Assembly: GCA_002429595.1 (NCBI GenBank)
Contig: DJAM01000162.1
Location: 1-7,986 of the forward strand
Source of the DNA: Coxiellaceae bacterium UBA6002
Lineage (GTDB): Bacteria; Pseudomonadota; Gammaproteobacteria; UBA6002
Length of the DNA: 7,986 nucleotides
Direction: 5' to 3'
Position 1 is the stretch's first letter. Each line of letters begins with the position of its first letter. The notes below the pieces were generated by a model, which searched no databases, had not been told where the DNA came from, and saw only the letters and a list, made by a program, of their open reading frames with translations. This document shows positions 7,018 through 7,986 of the stretch, in pieces. The translations under genes were made by a program, and so were the position numbers.

Positions 7018-7662
7018 CTAAGTTAGTTGGGGCACCTCAGGCTGCGGCAGCCGTAAAAGATCACCAGGGAAAAGCTGTTTGTATAACTCCAAGAGTTGCG
7101 AACCACTTAATGTTTCAATGTTGTAATAGCTAAGTGGCACTGAATCGCCCACACGGTTTGGTTGATTTCCGCGAAAAAAGCCATCAGCAGAATTGATAAG
7201 TGCTTCTGTAAAAAGCAATCTTGGTTCTCTTGGATCATCTTTAGTAAAGAATTTTTGTGAAAGGTGACGACCTGTCCCGATTAGAGTATTAAAGGCATAA
7301 ATATTTAACAAAGCATAAAATATAAAAGCCCCCACTACCTGGGCAATGGAGCGCAAAGGGAATGGAGGAAGTACTCCGACCCCTGCATATGACTTCAATA
7401 AAAATGCAGATAAAAGAAAAATTTCCAGAAAGCCTTTAGCAGAATGGTTTCTCATTTCATAGCTATACGCCACTAGCGGATAAGCCTGCTGTTGCAATTC
7501 CATAAGGTGGCAACGAGCTACTTTCACTGTTTTAGGTTAGGAATCGCGCCCGATCTCTGCTGCAAGGTTATAAGCATTGTTACGCGCTACCATGTGGTCA
7601 TATTGGTTAAATTTAACATTGTAAATTAGGGGAAGTCGATTTTCTTTAGGTTCTAACGCCAT
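7018..7662 (-). pseudogene. Putative membrane protein gene split by an in-frame stop
   Basis: An ATG at 7660-7662 opens a frame of 41 codons (MALEPKENRLPLIYNV...AAEIGRDS) ending at TAA (7537-7539). The same frame then continues open for 172 codons to TAG at 7018-7020. Without the one stop this would be a protein of about 213 residues. The second part can be read from a GTG at 7527 (169 residues) or an ATG at 7503 (161 residues), but neither has a recognisable ribosome binding site. The 7662 start has a modest one (ACAGGCAA). Counted from the GTG, two likely membrane segments lie at about 33-53 and 61-84, followed by a hydrophilic C-terminal half. I know no family for it. A nonsense-mutated gene is the simplest reading. 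A sequencing error, a true short gene plus a second gene, or reinitiation are alternatives. Confidence 0.6.
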
Positions 7663-7729
7663 TTTATTGCCTGTTTTTAATTAAAGTATGTGCAAAAATA
7701 GCAAATTTTTTAGCTGTGGTAAACCTGTT

Positions 7730-7900
7730 CTATCTCTTAGGGCGTTTAGGACTACCCTCTTCTTCTCTTTGTTGGCTATTTTCGTGTTTCTCAGCTCTGT
7801 GCTTGTCCCGAAAACGCTGATAATCCGCTTCATTTCTTTTTGGTGGCTCGTGGGACTCTGCTTTTCCAATGTGTTGCCCAGGTGTTTTAGAATGTTTCAT
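7730..7900 (-). CDS. Small, highly charged basic protein (56 aa)
   Basis: The frame runs from ATG (7898-7900) to TAG (7730-7732). The ribosome binding site AAAGAGG, AGAGG on 7907-7911, lies 6 bases upstream and is one of the best in the window. The product has about 8 Lys, 7 Arg, 5 His, 8 Glu and 2 Asp among 56 residues and almost no large hydrophobic residues, with no signal peptide or membrane segment. It is probably disordered or a charged helix, and ends PKRPKR. No family is recognised. The overlapping ORFs on both strands are explained as shadows: the antisense of Lys/Glu-rich codons reads as Phe/Leu-rich. An extended -10 and a dyad lie upstream. The split membrane ORF starts 67 bases downstream on the same strand and could be co-transcribed. 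Function is unknown, with nucleic-acid binding one possibility. Confidence 0.68.
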   Translation of the reverse strand: MKHSKTPGQHIGKAESHEPPKRNEADYQRFRDKHRAEKHENSQQREEEGSPKRPKR

Positions 7901-7930
7901 AGCAAACCTCTTTTAATTTGGCTTTAACTA

Positions 7931-7954
7931 GGTATAGCAAAGTGTTTACACTTT
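7931..7954 (-). promoter_or_regulatory. Candidate promoter with overlapping operator-like dyad
   Basis: The minus strand reads TGCTATACC on 7931-7939, an extended -10 placing the start of transcription near 7924, about 24 bases before the small gene's start codon. Overlapping its upstream edge is a perfect 16-bp palindrome at 7939-7954, arms AAAGTGT and ACACTTT around TT. Its position across the spacer and into the -35 area is typical of a repressor operator. It is too tight for an RNA hairpin. No regulator is identified. Confidence 0.4.
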
Positions 7955-7970
7955 TTGTAGCCTGGCAGTT

Positions 7971-7986
7971 GTCATTCCCGCGCAGG
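7971..7986. repeat. Partial copy of the GTCATTCCCGCG repeat, cut by the window edge
   Basis: These 16 bases match positions 1-16 with one difference (C for A at the thirteenth base). The element runs off the right end, so its full structure cannot be judged. It is in the same orientation as the left arm of the repeat at 1-73. Confidence 0.75.

Noticed and set aside
7681..7869. 62-residue minus-strand ORF in another frame of the small gene
   Set aside because: It needs a TTG start with no clear ribosome binding site, while the 7900-7730 frame has an ATG and a strong one.
7688..7927. 79-residue hydrophobic plus-strand ORF
   Set aside because: It is antisense to the well-supported charged small gene. 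Its Phe/Leu richness is what antisense Lys/Glu codons produce, and it has only a weak ribosome binding site.

Overview
The window looks like a chromosomal segment from an AT-rich gammaproteobacterium. Lineage is inferred from gene content and style only. A Legionella/Coxiella-type, host-associated relative is the best guess: cyanophycin genes are known in some Legionella and Francisella, one protein ends in a CaaX-like tail as some Legionella effectors do, and the palindromic GTCATTCCCGCG... repeat is widespread in proteobacterial chromosomes. No rRNA, tRNA, CRISPR array, integrase or transposase was seen.

Region 1 (1-175): a 73-bp element with perfect 27-bp inverted arms, then a short leader with a good ribosome binding site. 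Region 2 (176-4666): a tight three-gene plus-strand operon, cphA-cphB-iaaA, closed by an intrinsic terminator. Together these genes make a full cyanophycin cycle. CphA polymerises Asp and Arg into the storage polymer, CphB cuts it to beta-Asp-Arg dipeptides, and the isoaspartyl peptidase splits these into free Asp and Arg. All expected catalytic residues are present.

Region 3 (4665-6296, minus): a DipZ-type protein fusing a CcdA-like membrane electron carrier, an exported thioredoxin domain and a C-terminal beta-rich domain. It converges on the cyanophycin operon and is divergent from the next gene, with closely packed promoters between them. Region 4 (6420-6956, plus): an unrecognised 178-residue protein ending Cys-Cys-Ser-Leu-Ala, a possible prenylation signal, followed by a strong hairpin terminator.

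Region 5 (7018-7970, minus): a 56-residue, extremely charged small protein that was found by reading its ribosome binding site and frame, followed by a membrane-protein ORF that appears interrupted by one in-frame stop codon. Region 6 (7971-7986): the beginning of another copy of the repeat seen at position 1, so copies of the same repeat bracket the window.

The cyanophycin operon is a known system in an unusually complete and compact form. The least explained items are the CaaX-tailed protein, the small charged protein with its operator-like dyad, and the split membrane ORF.
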